NCBI RefSeq assembly: GCF_030814315.1 | Contig: NZ_JAUSUV010000002.1 | Coordinates: 186,001-250,000 of the forward strand | Source of the DNA: Croceifilum oryzae | Lineage (GTDB): Bacteria; Bacillota; Bacilli; Thermoactinomycetales; Thermoactinomycetaceae | Direction of reading: 5' to 3' | DNA length: 64,000 bases | Shown here: one piece after another, positions 25,995-33,377 of the stretch | Position numbering within the stretch: position 1 is the stretch's first letter | Layout: each line of letters begins with the position of its first letter | Made by a program: the position numbers and the translations under genes | The notes under the pieces: model-generated | Seen by the model: the letters and a program-made list of their open reading frames with translations, nothing else | Database searches by the model: none | Told to the model about the DNA's origin: nothing

Positions 25995-26771
25995 ATGGCG
26001 CGGAACAAAGTAGAAATATGCGGAGTTGATACATCAAAGCTACCTGTATTAAAGAACCAGGAAATGCGGGTGCTGTTTCGCGAATATCAAGATGGTGATC
26101 GCTCAGCTAGAGAAAAGCTGGTAAATGGCAATTTACGTCTTGTTCTAAGCGTTATCCAGCGTTTTAACAACCGTGGGGAAAATGTAGACGACCTCTTTCA
26201 AGTAGGTTGTATCGGACTTATGAAAGCAATCGACAACTTTGACTTAGGTCAGAATGTCAAATTTTCTACTTATGCAGTGCCAATGATTATCGGAGAGATC
26301 AGGAGATACCTTCGTGATAATAACCCGATACGTGTGTCGCGTTCGTTGCGCGATATTGCATATAAAGCATTGCAAGTACGCGATGCGTTAACAAATAAAC
26401 ATTCTCGAGAACCTACCATTCATGAGATCTCTCAGATACTTAATGTTCCCAAAGAAGATGTCGTTTTTGCTCTGGATGCGATTCAGGATCCTGTATCGCT
26501 TTTTGAACCCGTCTATCAAGATGGCGGTGATCCGATCTATGTAATGGATCAATTAAGTGATGAACGAACGAAGGATTTGCAGTGGGTAGAAGAGATTGCG
26601 TTAAAAGAAGCATTAAATCGATTAAATGATCGGGAAAAAATGATCTTATCTATGCGTTTCTTCGAAGGAAAGACCCAGATGGAAGTTGCTGAAGAAATTG
26701 GGATTTCACAAGCACAAGTATCCCGTTTAGAGAAAGCAGCGATCCATCAGATGTATAAGTATGTAACATAG
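25995..26771 (+). CDS. sigG: RNA polymerase sigma-G factor
   Basis: SigG directs late forespore transcription. The 258-residue product begins MARNKVEICGVDTSKLPVL, the conserved anti-sigma-contact region of SigG, followed by region 2 (NLRLVLSVIQRFNNRGENVDDLFQ, with KFSTYAVPMIIGEIRRYLRD), region 3 and the region 4 helix-turn-helix MEVAEEIGISQAQVSRLEKA. The start is fixed by GAGGAGG 7 bases upstream; that site is locked in the leader hairpin. In Bacillus it is preceded by a forespore promoter between sigE and sigG; candidate elements are visible (GTATA at 25909, GATTATA near 25934) but their spacing is not canonical. Confidence 0.97.
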   Translation: MARNKVEICGVDTSKLPVLKNQEMRVLFREYQDGDRSAREKLVNGNLRLVLSVIQRFNNRGENVDDLFQVGCIGLMKAIDNFDLGQNVKFSTYAVPMIIGEIRRYLRDNNPIRVSRSLRDIAYKALQVRDALTNKHSREPTIHEISQILNVPKEDVVFALDAIQDPVSLFEPVYQDGGDPIYVMDQLSDERTKDLQWVEEIALKEALNRLNDREKMILSMRFFEGKTQMEVAEEIGISQAQVSRLEKAAIHQMYKYVT

Positions 26772-26785
26772 GCTAAGCTTATCCC

Positions 26786-26820
26786 AAGACCCTATTCGTC
26801 TTCTGACTGAGTAGGGTCTT
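26786..26820 (+). terminator. Terminator-like hairpin after sigG
   Basis: AAGACCCTATTC (26786-26797) pairs with GAGTAGGGTCTT (26809-26820), 12 bp with one G-U pair and an 11-base loop. The following bases (CTGCTTGTCC) are not T-rich, so termination may be weak. Confidence 0.6.
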
Positions 26821-26854
26821 CTGCTTGTCCAAAGCAAAAAAATATGGTTTTCGA

Positions 26855-26920
26855 TTGACGAAAGTGGAAATGTAGAATATGATGATTTTAGTAATTTACT
26901 AATTTACTAATTTAGTAAAT
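26855..26920 (+). promoter_or_regulatory. Sigma-A promoter with tandem palindromic operator for the DUF6530-like gene
   Basis: TTGACG (26855-26860) and TATGAT (26878-26883) have the optimal 17-base spacing. From 26888 four 8-base units follow: TTAGTAAT, TTACTAAT, TTACTAAT, TTAGTAAA, which form two palindromes (TTAGTAA-T-TTACTAA at 26888-26902 and ATTTACTAA-T-TTAGTAAAT at 26902-26920). They cover the expected transcription start, where a repressor would block transcription. The cognate regulator is not recognised in the window. Confidence 0.7.
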
Positions 26921-26938
26921 ATGAAATGAGGAATAAAA

Positions 26939-27418
26939 ATGAAACTGCCAACTACGTTAAAACATAAGCCTGTTGTGGTCTCAGAGAATTACGAACAGGT
27001 GGACGGAAGGCTTTCCCAACATACAGATGCAAAAGGACTTTCTTTGGGATTGGCGCAATGGAATGATCGAGGAAAAGTGGATATCTCGGCTAAAGTATGG
27101 AGATATACGGGAGAAAAATGGTCAAGACAATCTGAGGAACTACCGCTCCATCGTGTTTTGGATCTATCTATCTTGATTTGCCGCTCGTTGGCTCATTTTC
27201 GTGAAGCATACAGATACGAGAACTTGTATGACCCACAAAAGCCGGTCATTGATCGAATTGGTTTGCAAGGAGATGCCATGACAGTAGCGATTTGCACGGA
27301 TAATGAGAAGATTAACGAGGATATTAAGCTGTTTAGTCAAACGTTGAGTGAAGACGATGAGATGATCAGTGAACGACTGAGAACATTGGCAAAAATATTA
27401 CGGGATATGGGATATTAG
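26939..27418 (+). CDS. DUF6530-like conserved protein of unknown function
   Basis: The 159-residue protein starts MKLPTTLKHKPVVVSENYEQ and contains the strongly patterned segments HTDAKGLSLGLAQWNDRGKV and VWRYTGEKWSRQSEELPLHR. I recall this pattern from conserved small proteins annotated DUF6530 in Bacillales; that label is from memory and should be treated as moderate. No membrane segment, signal peptide or catalytic motif is evident. It is soluble, mixed alpha/beta by appearance. It is the first gene behind a well-formed promoter with a tandem operator and is followed 21 bases later by a HAD phosphatase, so the two are probably co-transcribed and inducible. No function is proposed. Confidence 0.7.
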   Translation: MKLPTTLKHKPVVVSENYEQVDGRLSQHTDAKGLSLGLAQWNDRGKVDISAKVWRYTGEKWSRQSEELPLHRVLDLSILICRSLAHFREAYRYENLYDPQKPVIDRIGLQGDAMTVAICTDNEKINEDIKLFSQTLSEDDEMISERLRTLAKILRDMGY

Positions 27419-27439
27419 ATCACACAGGGAGGTAGTGCG

Positions 27440-27928
27440 ATGAATAAAGCGATCTTCTTAGATAGGGACGGTGTCATAAACGAATGCCAGAGTGATCGAG
27501 TTACCTTCGTTACATCTCCAAAGAACCTATTCCTTTGTCAGGGTATAGTAGAGGATATTCAAGAGCTTAGGCAAATGGGATTCAAAATTTTTGTCGTGAC
27601 TAACCAAGGAGGCATTGACTGGGGTGTTCATTCACTGCAACAAGTGAATGCCATTCATGATCACTTACAGACGCTAATCGAAGTGGATGAGATTGTGATG
27701 TGCCCTCACCATCCGAGAAAGACGATGTGTGATTGCCGAAAACCAAGTCCGAAGATGATTTTAGATTTAGCTAAGAAGCATCATATCAACTTAGCTAAAT
27801 CGTGGATGGTGGGTGACAGAGATACAGATATTCAAGCAGGGGAGCGGGCAGGTTGTATGACTTTTCTCGTAGAGCCGAATCGGGGTTTGGGAGAATTTAT
27901 GAAGATTCTACGAGAGAGCAGAACTTAG
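27440..27928 (+). CDS. HAD-IIIA family phosphatase (GmhB / histidinol-phosphatase-like)
   Basis: The 162-residue protein carries HAD motif I MNKAIFLDRDGVINE with both catalytic aspartates, motif II VVTNQGG, and motif III/IV KSWMVGDRDTDIQAGERAG. Between them MCPHHPRKTMCDCRKP holds the Cys/His cluster that binds zinc in D-glycero-D-manno-heptose-1,7-bisphosphate phosphatase (GmhB) and related HisB-type enzymes. Length is close to GmhB. No heptose-synthesis partners are nearby, so the substrate is open: a small phosphorylated sugar or metabolite. An AGGGAGG ribosome site precedes the ATG, 21 bases after the DUF6530-like gene, suggesting one operon. Confidence 0.85.
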   Translation: MNKAIFLDRDGVINECQSDRVTFVTSPKNLFLCQGIVEDIQELRQMGFKIFVVTNQGGIDWGVHSLQQVNAIHDHLQTLIEVDEIVMCPHHPRKTMCDCRKPSPKMILDLAKKHHINLAKSWMVGDRDTDIQAGERAGCMTFLVEPNRGLGEFMKILRESRT

Positions 27929-27972
27929 GCATTAGATCCACCCTAGAATGCGTATTTACCCATAGTAAGAAC

Positions 27973-28162
27973 AGACTAGGGGCAATGTATCTACCTACTG
28001 CAAGGTTAGGGAGCCTACTTAGCGTAGTCTTTTGTAGCTAGGGCGTTTTGTGGCAATGTCCCCGCGTTTTTTGCGAGTTTTGCCACTTGCCCGAAGCCAA
28101 CTTGCTTTTCCACATCTCGTAGGCTCACTATTTGAGCTGTGGGCTGATACATGCCCCGGGCT
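27973..28162 (-). repeat. Structured intergenic repeat, copy 1 (candidate non-coding RNA)
   Basis: Read on the minus strand this about 190-base element folds into nested helices: GGGC/GCCC (28092-28089 with 28044-28041), GTGGCAA/TTGCCAC (28086-28080 with 28056-28050), CTCGC/GCGGG inside it, and AGACTA/TAGTCT (28030-28025 with 27978-27973). GGGGCATGTATC (28157-28146) pairs with GATACATTGCCCC (27991-27979), which would interleave with the last helix as a pseudoknot. The CTCGC/GCGGG helix needs a U-G pair that exists only on the minus strand. Copies 2 and 3 lie near 47.5 kb. The element sits between the convergent HAD gene and the RlaP-like gene. It could be a small RNA or a mobile MITE-like repeat; no transposase is adjacent. 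Confidence 0.7.
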
Positions 28163-28172
28163 TGCTCCAACA

Positions 28173-28931
28173 TTAAGCTAGCTCTTCCCAAATCAACCGA
28201 TTTAGCAAAGTACTTTCTAACTTACGATCTGGTAAAGACGGGATTTTCTCTTCATAACGAGATAACTCTCGGTGAATGAGAGTATTTAGCTCTCTATCTG
28301 CCCCAATCAGCCCTAACTCATCTGACTCTTTTTTCAAGTCTACTAGTTGATGAAACCGATCTTTGATCCAAGGGTCTACATCCATTCCATCTAACAGGCT
28401 CCAAACTAGCGTAGGAGGTGGAGATTGATTTTGCTCAATCCAATTGAGACAAAATAGGGATCGCAATAAATACAAATAGGCTTTGATCTTCACCTGCTCT
28501 TTTTGATTTACCTGTCTCAGATCATGCCCTTTTGCTAGATGTAAATAATGAAAGCTCGTACGTCTAATGGAGAAATGGTCGCTCGCTAACTTTCTTAATT
28601 GTTCGGCAATATCTCCTTCCTCTCTATATATAGTTGGAGAAGAAAGCCATTCTAACAAAGTAGCATTGGAGCTTTGAAACAAACGAAGTGCTTTAAAGAG
28701 ATCCCATCCATGGAAATCTAAATCTTGGTGAATGGGGATTTCAATTACATCCCTTGGAGGATCTAATGTGAGATATGCCGATACATTTCTCTTATAGATA
28801 AATCGTACATCGTAGTCGCTGTTAACAGAGGCAAACCCCCAAGCTCTACTCCCCGATTCGGCAGCATAACAAATGGTAACCTCATGCTCCAGCTCAAAAT
28901 GTTTCAGTTGGTCCATGATTTTCTGTTTCAT
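28173..28931 (-). CDS. RlaP/YcgL-type nucleotidyltransferase
   Basis: The 252-residue protein belongs to the DNA-polymerase-beta-like nucleotidyltransferase superfamily. ESGSRAWGFASVNSDYDVRF near residue 25 is the GS-x(n)-DxD catalytic signature, with the serine and the metal-binding aspartates. The following YLTLDPPRDVIEIP and WDLFKALRLFQSSNATLLEW blocks resemble the COG3541 (YcgL / RlaP) group, some members of which are predicted to take part in RNA repair. The substrate is unknown. It is transcribed toward the HAD gene, with structured repeat copy 1 just past its stop; an AGGAAATGAGGA ribosome region precedes the ATG. No RNA ligase or other repair partner is adjacent. Confidence 0.82.
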   Translation of the reverse strand: MKQKIMDQLKHFELEHEVTICYAAESGSRAWGFASVNSDYDVRFIYKRNVSAYLTLDPPRDVIEIPIHQDLDFHGWDLFKALRLFQSSNATLLEWLSSPTIYREEGDIAEQLRKLASDHFSIRRTSFHYLHLAKGHDLRQVNQKEQVKIKAYLYLLRSLFCLNWIEQNQSPPPTLVWSLLDGMDVDPWIKDRFHQLVDLKKESDELGLIGADRELNTLIHRELSRYEEKIPSLPDRKLESTLLNRLIWEELA

Positions 28932-29067
28932 ATGTAATAATCCTCATTTCCTCTTATCGAACTTCCACTCCTTCTTACTTCCCGAATTTGTGAACACCTA
29001 ACTTCCAATTATTTATATGAAATGGATCGCTCTAATTTGGATATGTAAATAGGTTTTTATTTGAATA

Positions 29068-29075
29068 TTGTCGAA
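29068..29075 (+). promoter_or_regulatory. Consensus-like Spo0A box upstream of the acyl-CoA dehydrogenase
   Basis: TTGTCGAA at 29068-29075 matches the Spo0A box core TGTCGAA exactly. It lies 40 bases before the start codon in the leader or promoter of the AidB-like gene. A single 8-base match in AT-rich DNA could be chance. Confidence 0.4.
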
Positions 29076-29114
29076 ATAAGAATAGAAATGCTATTTTACG
29101 GAGGAGCTACTGAT

Positions 29115-30824
29115 ATGGATAACAAGAAGCCCAATTGGTATCAAAACGACCCAATCATGCAAAGGTATTTTCGGCAACATGTATCTCATCTAACAGATTG
29201 GGGAGAAGAAAGGTTATATCAAATAGGTGAGTACTGTGCAGGTCCTATGGAAGAGCGAGCTAGATATACAGACCGTGATGGAGCCCCTAAGCTAATCCGT
29301 TATAACCGTCAAGGTGAGGAGATTAATGAAATTTGGTATAACGAAGGCTACCTGCAAACCGTAGGTGATTGTTATGAATGGGGTGTGGTGGGCTGGAGAT
29401 ATCGGGAAGACGTGCCTTGTAAGATTCCTTTTTTTTATACACAGTTGATTTTTATGTTGATGTCTAAGGCTGAGGTTGGCTTTACATGTCCCGTTACCTT
29501 AACGATGTCAGTCGCATTTGTGATTGAAAAATATGCAACAGAGGAACAGAGAAAAGAACTTTTACCACACTTAGCAAGTATGAACCGAGAGACTTTACAC
29601 CAAGGAGCTACTTTCTTAACTGAAATTCAAGGTGGATCGGATGTAGGTAGTGTTACGACGAAAGCGGTTAAACATGGAGAGCATTATCTTTTAACAGGAG
29701 AGAAGTGGTTTGCAAGTAATTGTGACGCTGATGGAGCGCTCATTTTAGCACGTATAGGAGAAACCCCAGGAACAAAGGGATTAAGTCTGTTTTATTTGCC
29801 CAATAAGTTGCAGGATGGTTCTAAGAATCGTATTTCGATCAGGCGATTAAAAGATAAGTTAGGCGTTCGAGCGGTGGCGAGTGGAGAACTTGTACTACAA
29901 GATGCGGTTGGCTATCTGATCGGCGAGGAACAGGAAGGATTTAAGTTGATGGCAGAAGCGCTAAATGTTTCGCGGATGTGTACATCAACGGGTTCCCTAG
30001 CCATCTCGCAGCGAGCATTTTCAGAAGTGCTTACCTATGTAACAGAACGCCAGACTTTTGGGAATTCCCTGATCTCCTATCCGATGATTCGAGAGTCATT
30101 ACTTAATATGATGGTGGATATAGAAGCTAGTTGGACCTTAGTGGCGCAGATGCTCTTACATTTTGACCGCGTTCATACTACAGAAGAAGACTCTCCTGCT
30201 GCGATTACCTTATTACGGTGCTTGCTAGCAATGGCAAAAGTGAAGTGTAGCGAGCAATCAGTTCTCCATGCAAAGGAAGTATTGGAGATGCATGGTGGAA
30301 ATGGGTACATTGAAGAATACGTGACACCTAGACTTCTTCGTGATGCTCAAGTGAACACAGTGTGGGAAGGCGCAACCAATATTATGGCATTGGAATTTTG
30401 GAAGAATATGAATCGGAATCAGCCTGATTCTAACCAGAATATCCTCTTGCACTTCTTGTCTAGCATACTAAATGAGATTTCACTACCTGCACATACAGAG
30501 GAACGAGAGATCGCTTGGCAGGAGCTACAAAAGGTGAGCAATCAGTTTGATTATTTAGCCCAGGCTGATCTACTTACACAACAAGCACACGCACTTCACT
30601 TTCTAACATCCGTAACGCAGCTGACGTGTACTATTTTGCTCATGCAACAAGCAGAATATGGATGGAAGCAAGGTGAGACGCGCATGATCAAGGTAGCAAA
30701 GTACTACTGCAATCGTGCGTATCGTCCTGATCTTTATGACATTGGTTCATCCTGTATCCCAAGTGTTGAATACTTTGATGAGATTGTAATGGATTTCGTG
30801 AACGGAACCTTGGTTAACGTGTAA
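29115..30824 (+). CDS. Acyl-CoA dehydrogenase family protein (AidB-like)
   Basis: This 569-residue flavoprotein-family member shows acyl-CoA dehydrogenase blocks: CPVTLTMSVAFVIEKYAT, then GATFLTEIQGGSDVGSVTT and LTGEKWFASNCDADGALILAR (FAD/acyl-CoA site), IRRLKDKLGVRA, SRMCTSTGSLAISQRAF, and the C-terminal MHGGNGYIEEYVTPRLLRDA with VWEGATNIMALEFW. The combination of greater length and an about 100-residue C-terminal extension resembles AidB, the alkylation-response relative, more than short-chain dehydrogenases. The substrate is unknown. ATG 29115 is 9 bases after GGAGGAG; an earlier in-frame ATG-like codon at 29061 lacks a ribosome site. It is a single-gene unit ended by a terminator, with a Spo0A-like box upstream. 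Confidence 0.85.
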   Translation: MDNKKPNWYQNDPIMQRYFRQHVSHLTDWGEERLYQIGEYCAGPMEERARYTDRDGAPKLIRYNRQGEEINEIWYNEGYLQTVGDCYEWGVVGWRYREDVPCKIPFFYTQLIFMLMSKAEVGFTCPVTLTMSVAFVIEKYATEEQRKELLPHLASMNRETLHQGATFLTEIQGGSDVGSVTTKAVKHGEHYLLTGEKWFASNCDADGALILARIGETPGTKGLSLFYLPNKLQDGSKNRISIRRLKDKLGVRAVASGELVLQDAVGYLIGEEQEGFKLMAEALNVSRMCTSTGSLAISQRAFSEVLTYVTERQTFGNSLISYPMIRESLLNMMVDIEASWTLVAQMLLHFDRVHTTEEDSPAAITLLRCLLAMAKVKCSEQSVLHAKEVLEMHGGNGYIEEYVTPRLLRDAQVNTVWEGATNIMALEFWKNMNRNQPDSNQNILLHFLSSILNEISLPAHTEEREIAWQELQKVSNQFDYLAQADLLTQQAHALHFLTSVTQLTCTILLMQQAEYGWKQGETRMIKVAKYYCNRAYRPDLYDIGSSCIPSVEYFDEIVMDFVNGTLVNV

Positions 30825-30850
30825 TGCGAGTGATGTATAAAAAACAATAG

Positions 30851-30907
30851 AGGAAGTCGTTCCGATCAGAATGCTTTTATTGAAAAAGGGATGACTTCCT
30901 TTGTTTT
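30851..30907 (+). terminator. Rho-independent terminator after the acyl-CoA dehydrogenase
   Basis: AGGAAGTC (30851-30858) pairs with GACTTCCT (30893-30900); inner TTCC/GGGA extends it beyond a mismatch. TTTGTTTTG follows. Confidence 0.72.
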
Positions 30908-31075
30908 GTCTCAGATGAAATGAAAATATTTAATTATATAACATTTATATTGAATTGAACAGAGTAAAAAACATGGTACTTTCTAACTTTTATTTATCGA
31001 TATAAAATCAAAAATAGAAAAATGATACGGATACATGTACGCCTGAGAATCAGGTTTATGAAAGGATATCTTGTT

Positions 31076-32014
31076 ATGAAAAATTCGATTGTCGTCGAAG
31101 AATTTGTTAAGAAGTATGATGATAAAGTTGTGGTCGATCACGTCTCCTTCTCAGTTGCCCAAAATGAAGTGTTCGGGCTGCTCGGACCTAATGGGGCAGG
31201 AAAAACGACGATTTTGGAATCGATTATAGGTCTACGCTCCCCAACATCCGGAGAGATCCATATGGTAAATAAGAACTCGGCAACAAGTCGATCGAAACTA
31301 TTAGGAAAAATTGCGCTTCAGCCACAAGAAGCAAACTTATATCCAAACTTAAGAGTTCGAGAAATGCTAGAGTTATTTGCTTCGTTATATGAAAAATCAA
31401 GACCTGTTTTCGAGGTTCTCGAAGTAGTGGGATTGGCTGATAAACATAATGTGATGGTGAAAAAACTGACGGATGGGCAGAAGCGGCGGTTGTTAATCGC
31501 TGTGTCACTCGTTTCCGATCCAGAAGTCTTGTTTTTAGATGAACCGACTAGCTCTCTAGACCCGCATGCACGCCGATACATCTGGGAAGTCATCAAGGAC
31601 ATGAAGAGAAGAGGACGTAGTGTTCTTCTCACTACACATTCGATGGAGGAAGCAGAGTCTTTATGTGACCAAATTGCCATATTAGATCACGGTAAGATCA
31701 TTGCCCAAGGGACACCGCAGGAACTTATTTATCGGTATTTCCCAAAGCAACAATTAATCTTCGAAGTAGAATCTGCTCCGACAGAAGAACAGTTTTACGA
31801 GCTAGGAGTGAATGAGCTACGGATTTCGGAGACCACAGGAGGCAAAAAAGAGGTTTGTATCACTGCTACGCCTGTTACACATCGTCTATTGGACTCCCTC
31901 ATTAGTAGCAATTTATTCGGACCGGTAGAGTGGGAGAAGATACGGATTGAAAGCGGGACACTAGAAGATGTATTTATCGAATTAACAGGTAAAACGATGA
32001 AGGAGAGTGTTTAG
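31076..32014 (+). CDS. ABC transporter ATP-binding protein (NatA/BcrA-like), orphan
   Basis: The 312-residue protein has an ABC ATPase domain of the ABC-2 exporter type: Walker A GLLGPNGAGKTTIL near residue 37, Q-loop QPQEANLY, Walker B EVLFLDEPTSSLDP, and the switch histidine in LTTHSMEEAE. The signature is KLTDGQKRRL, with Thr-Asp in place of the usual Ser-Gly of LSGGQ, a variation also seen in other drug-exporter ATPases. A C-terminal regulatory part of about 90 residues follows. No permease gene is nearby: the next reading frame is a 51-codon hydrophobic peptide and then a terminator. ATG 31076 is favoured (AAAGGAT upstream) over in-frame starts at 31022 and 31058. The partner, if any, must be encoded elsewhere. 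Confidence 0.86.
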   Translation: MKNSIVVEEFVKKYDDKVVVDHVSFSVAQNEVFGLLGPNGAGKTTILESIIGLRSPTSGEIHMVNKNSATSRSKLLGKIALQPQEANLYPNLRVREMLELFASLYEKSRPVFEVLEVVGLADKHNVMVKKLTDGQKRRLLIAVSLVSDPEVLFLDEPTSSLDPHARRYIWEVIKDMKRRGRSVLLTTHSMEEAESLCDQIAILDHGKIIAQGTPQELIYRYFPKQQLIFEVESAPTEEQFYELGVNELRISETTGGKKEVCITATPVTHRLLDSLISSNLFGPVEWEKIRIESGTLEDVFIELTGKTMKESV

Positions 32015-32052
32015 TAGATTCAGATCAATCAGCAAAGAAATGAGGTAGAAAT

Positions 32053-32208
32053 ATGAAGCAAGTTCATTTCCTTATAAAGCTTATGATCGTGCTGAGTTTA
32101 GGTGTTTTTCTCGAAAATACGGATCAAAAGGTCCTGTTACCATACGATAAGATAAAAGAAAATGAAAAGGTTGCAAACGCTGAAATTGGGCGTTTTTTTG
32201 TTTATTAA
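32053..32208 (+). CDS. Possible small hydrophobic peptide, 51 residues
   Basis: An open frame starts ATG at 32053 with TGAGGTAG eight bases upstream and ends TAA at 32208. It translates to MKQVHFLIKLMIVLSLGVFL followed by a charged, Lys/Glu-rich tail ending RFFVY. The first 20 residues could be a signal peptide or membrane anchor. It begins 38 bases after the ABC ATPase. The 3' end overlaps the operon terminator, which is unusual for a functional gene. No family is recognised; it could be a real small peptide, a decayed permease start, or chance. Confidence 0.4.
   Translation: MKQVHFLIKLMIVLSLGVFLENTDQKVLLPYDKIKENEKVANAEIGRFFVY
32175..32199 (+). terminator. Rho-independent terminator after the ABC ATPase unit
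   Basis: AAACGC (32175-32180) pairs with GCGTTT (32190-32195) and is followed by a run of seven T beginning inside the stem. It lies within the last codons of the small 51-codon frame. Confidence 0.7.
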
Positions 32209-32358
32209 AGCTATGCTTTTGTACATAATCATCTCATTTTTTAATATAAGCAAATTATTATATTTATAATTGACGATATTATATTTTTATAATATAGTGT
32301 TCATAAGTTTGGATATGATATCATGCGTGAACAAAGCGTAGTTCCGAAAGGAATGACT

Positions 32359-33342
32359 ATGAATAAATATCTTTCTGTGTTAGTAGATTCGGTTGTGTTG
32401 ACTAACTTCTGTCGAAAGAAAAGTAGACAAACTCAGTTTCAACCAGTTGGTAGGAGTAGCTATGAACCTACTGAAAAAGGGCTTGGTCTAGCATTTCCTA
32501 AGCCGGCTTTAGACGATATTCAACTCAATCCAACTGGAATTTTTACAGAGTATGAGATGGGCACATATTCCTATGCAAGTGGGATCGAGTTAGACTTATG
32601 CCAGCAACTCGCACAAGGAGAGTATTATCTTCAAAAAAATAAGGACCAACAAGTTCATGTGATCGTGATACATGGTTGGAAGAGTGATGGTTTGGATCGT
32701 GGGAAAAGGTTGTTCCTCGATTCTTTTTCTACTTCGGGCTATAATCTCTTTTTTGTTATGCTCCCACATCATATGGATCGAAAGGATCCAAGATCCGATT
32801 ATAGCGGTGAATATATGATCAGCGCTCATATAGAACGGACGATTCAAGCTTTTCAACAAGCAATAACGGAAATTCGCATGCTCATTTATTGGCTAAAGAA
32901 ACATCGTGGCGGTAAGATTGTAGTAATCGGGATAAGCTTAGGTGGACTGATTGCCAATTTGCTAAGTGTAGTAGAAGAGGATGTGGATCTCCTCGTTTCA
33001 GTCATGTATGCCAATAACATATCCCATACGGTATGGAATACACCAGTAGGAAATGATATCAAACAAGATTTAGAAAACCATGGTGTGAATTATCATACAT
33101 TAGTAGAGTATTGGAGGATTTTAGAACCCAGCCGTTTCGTGCCTAGAGTTTCAAAAGAAAACATCTTACTTTTGAGTGGGGTGTATGATCAATATGTTGA
33201 ACTAGCAGATTCGAAACAACTCTGGGATGCGTGGGGGGAACCGAAACACATTCTTTATAAGTGTGGACATGCTGGAATTGCTCTATATCGAAAAAGAATT
33301 GCTCAAGATGTCGCCCAGTTTATTCAACATCGATTAAGATAA
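32359..33342 (+). CDS. Alpha/beta hydrolase family protein
   Basis: The 327-residue protein has an alpha/beta-hydrolase core: strand and oxyanion region VHVIVIHGWKSDG near residue 104, a lid-like segment with MLPHHMDRKDPRS, the nucleophile elbow IGISLGGLIA (G-x-S-x-G), and the late Asp/His region LLLSGVYDQYVE and YKCGHAGIA. The N-terminal 85 residues are not recognisable. There is no signal peptide. The substrate is unknown. ATG 32359 is used because AAAGGA lies 6 bases upstream; in-frame ATGs at 32323 and 32353 lack a properly spaced site. It ends 35 bases before a sensor kinase and response regulator, and there is no terminator between them, so an operon is plausible. Confidence 0.78.
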   Translation: MNKYLSVLVDSVVLTNFCRKKSRQTQFQPVGRSSYEPTEKGLGLAFPKPALDDIQLNPTGIFTEYEMGTYSYASGIELDLCQQLAQGEYYLQKNKDQQVHVIVIHGWKSDGLDRGKRLFLDSFSTSGYNLFFVMLPHHMDRKDPRSDYSGEYMISAHIERTIQAFQQAITEIRMLIYWLKKHRGGKIVVIGISLGGLIANLLSVVEEDVDLLVSVMYANNISHTVWNTPVGNDIKQDLENHGVNYHTLVEYWRILEPSRFVPRVSKENILLLSGVYDQYVELADSKQLWDAWGEPKHILYKCGHAGIALYRKRIAQDVAQFIQHRLR

Positions 33343-33377
33343 AACATTATGATTCTATTTGAGGGTGGATATCTCCG

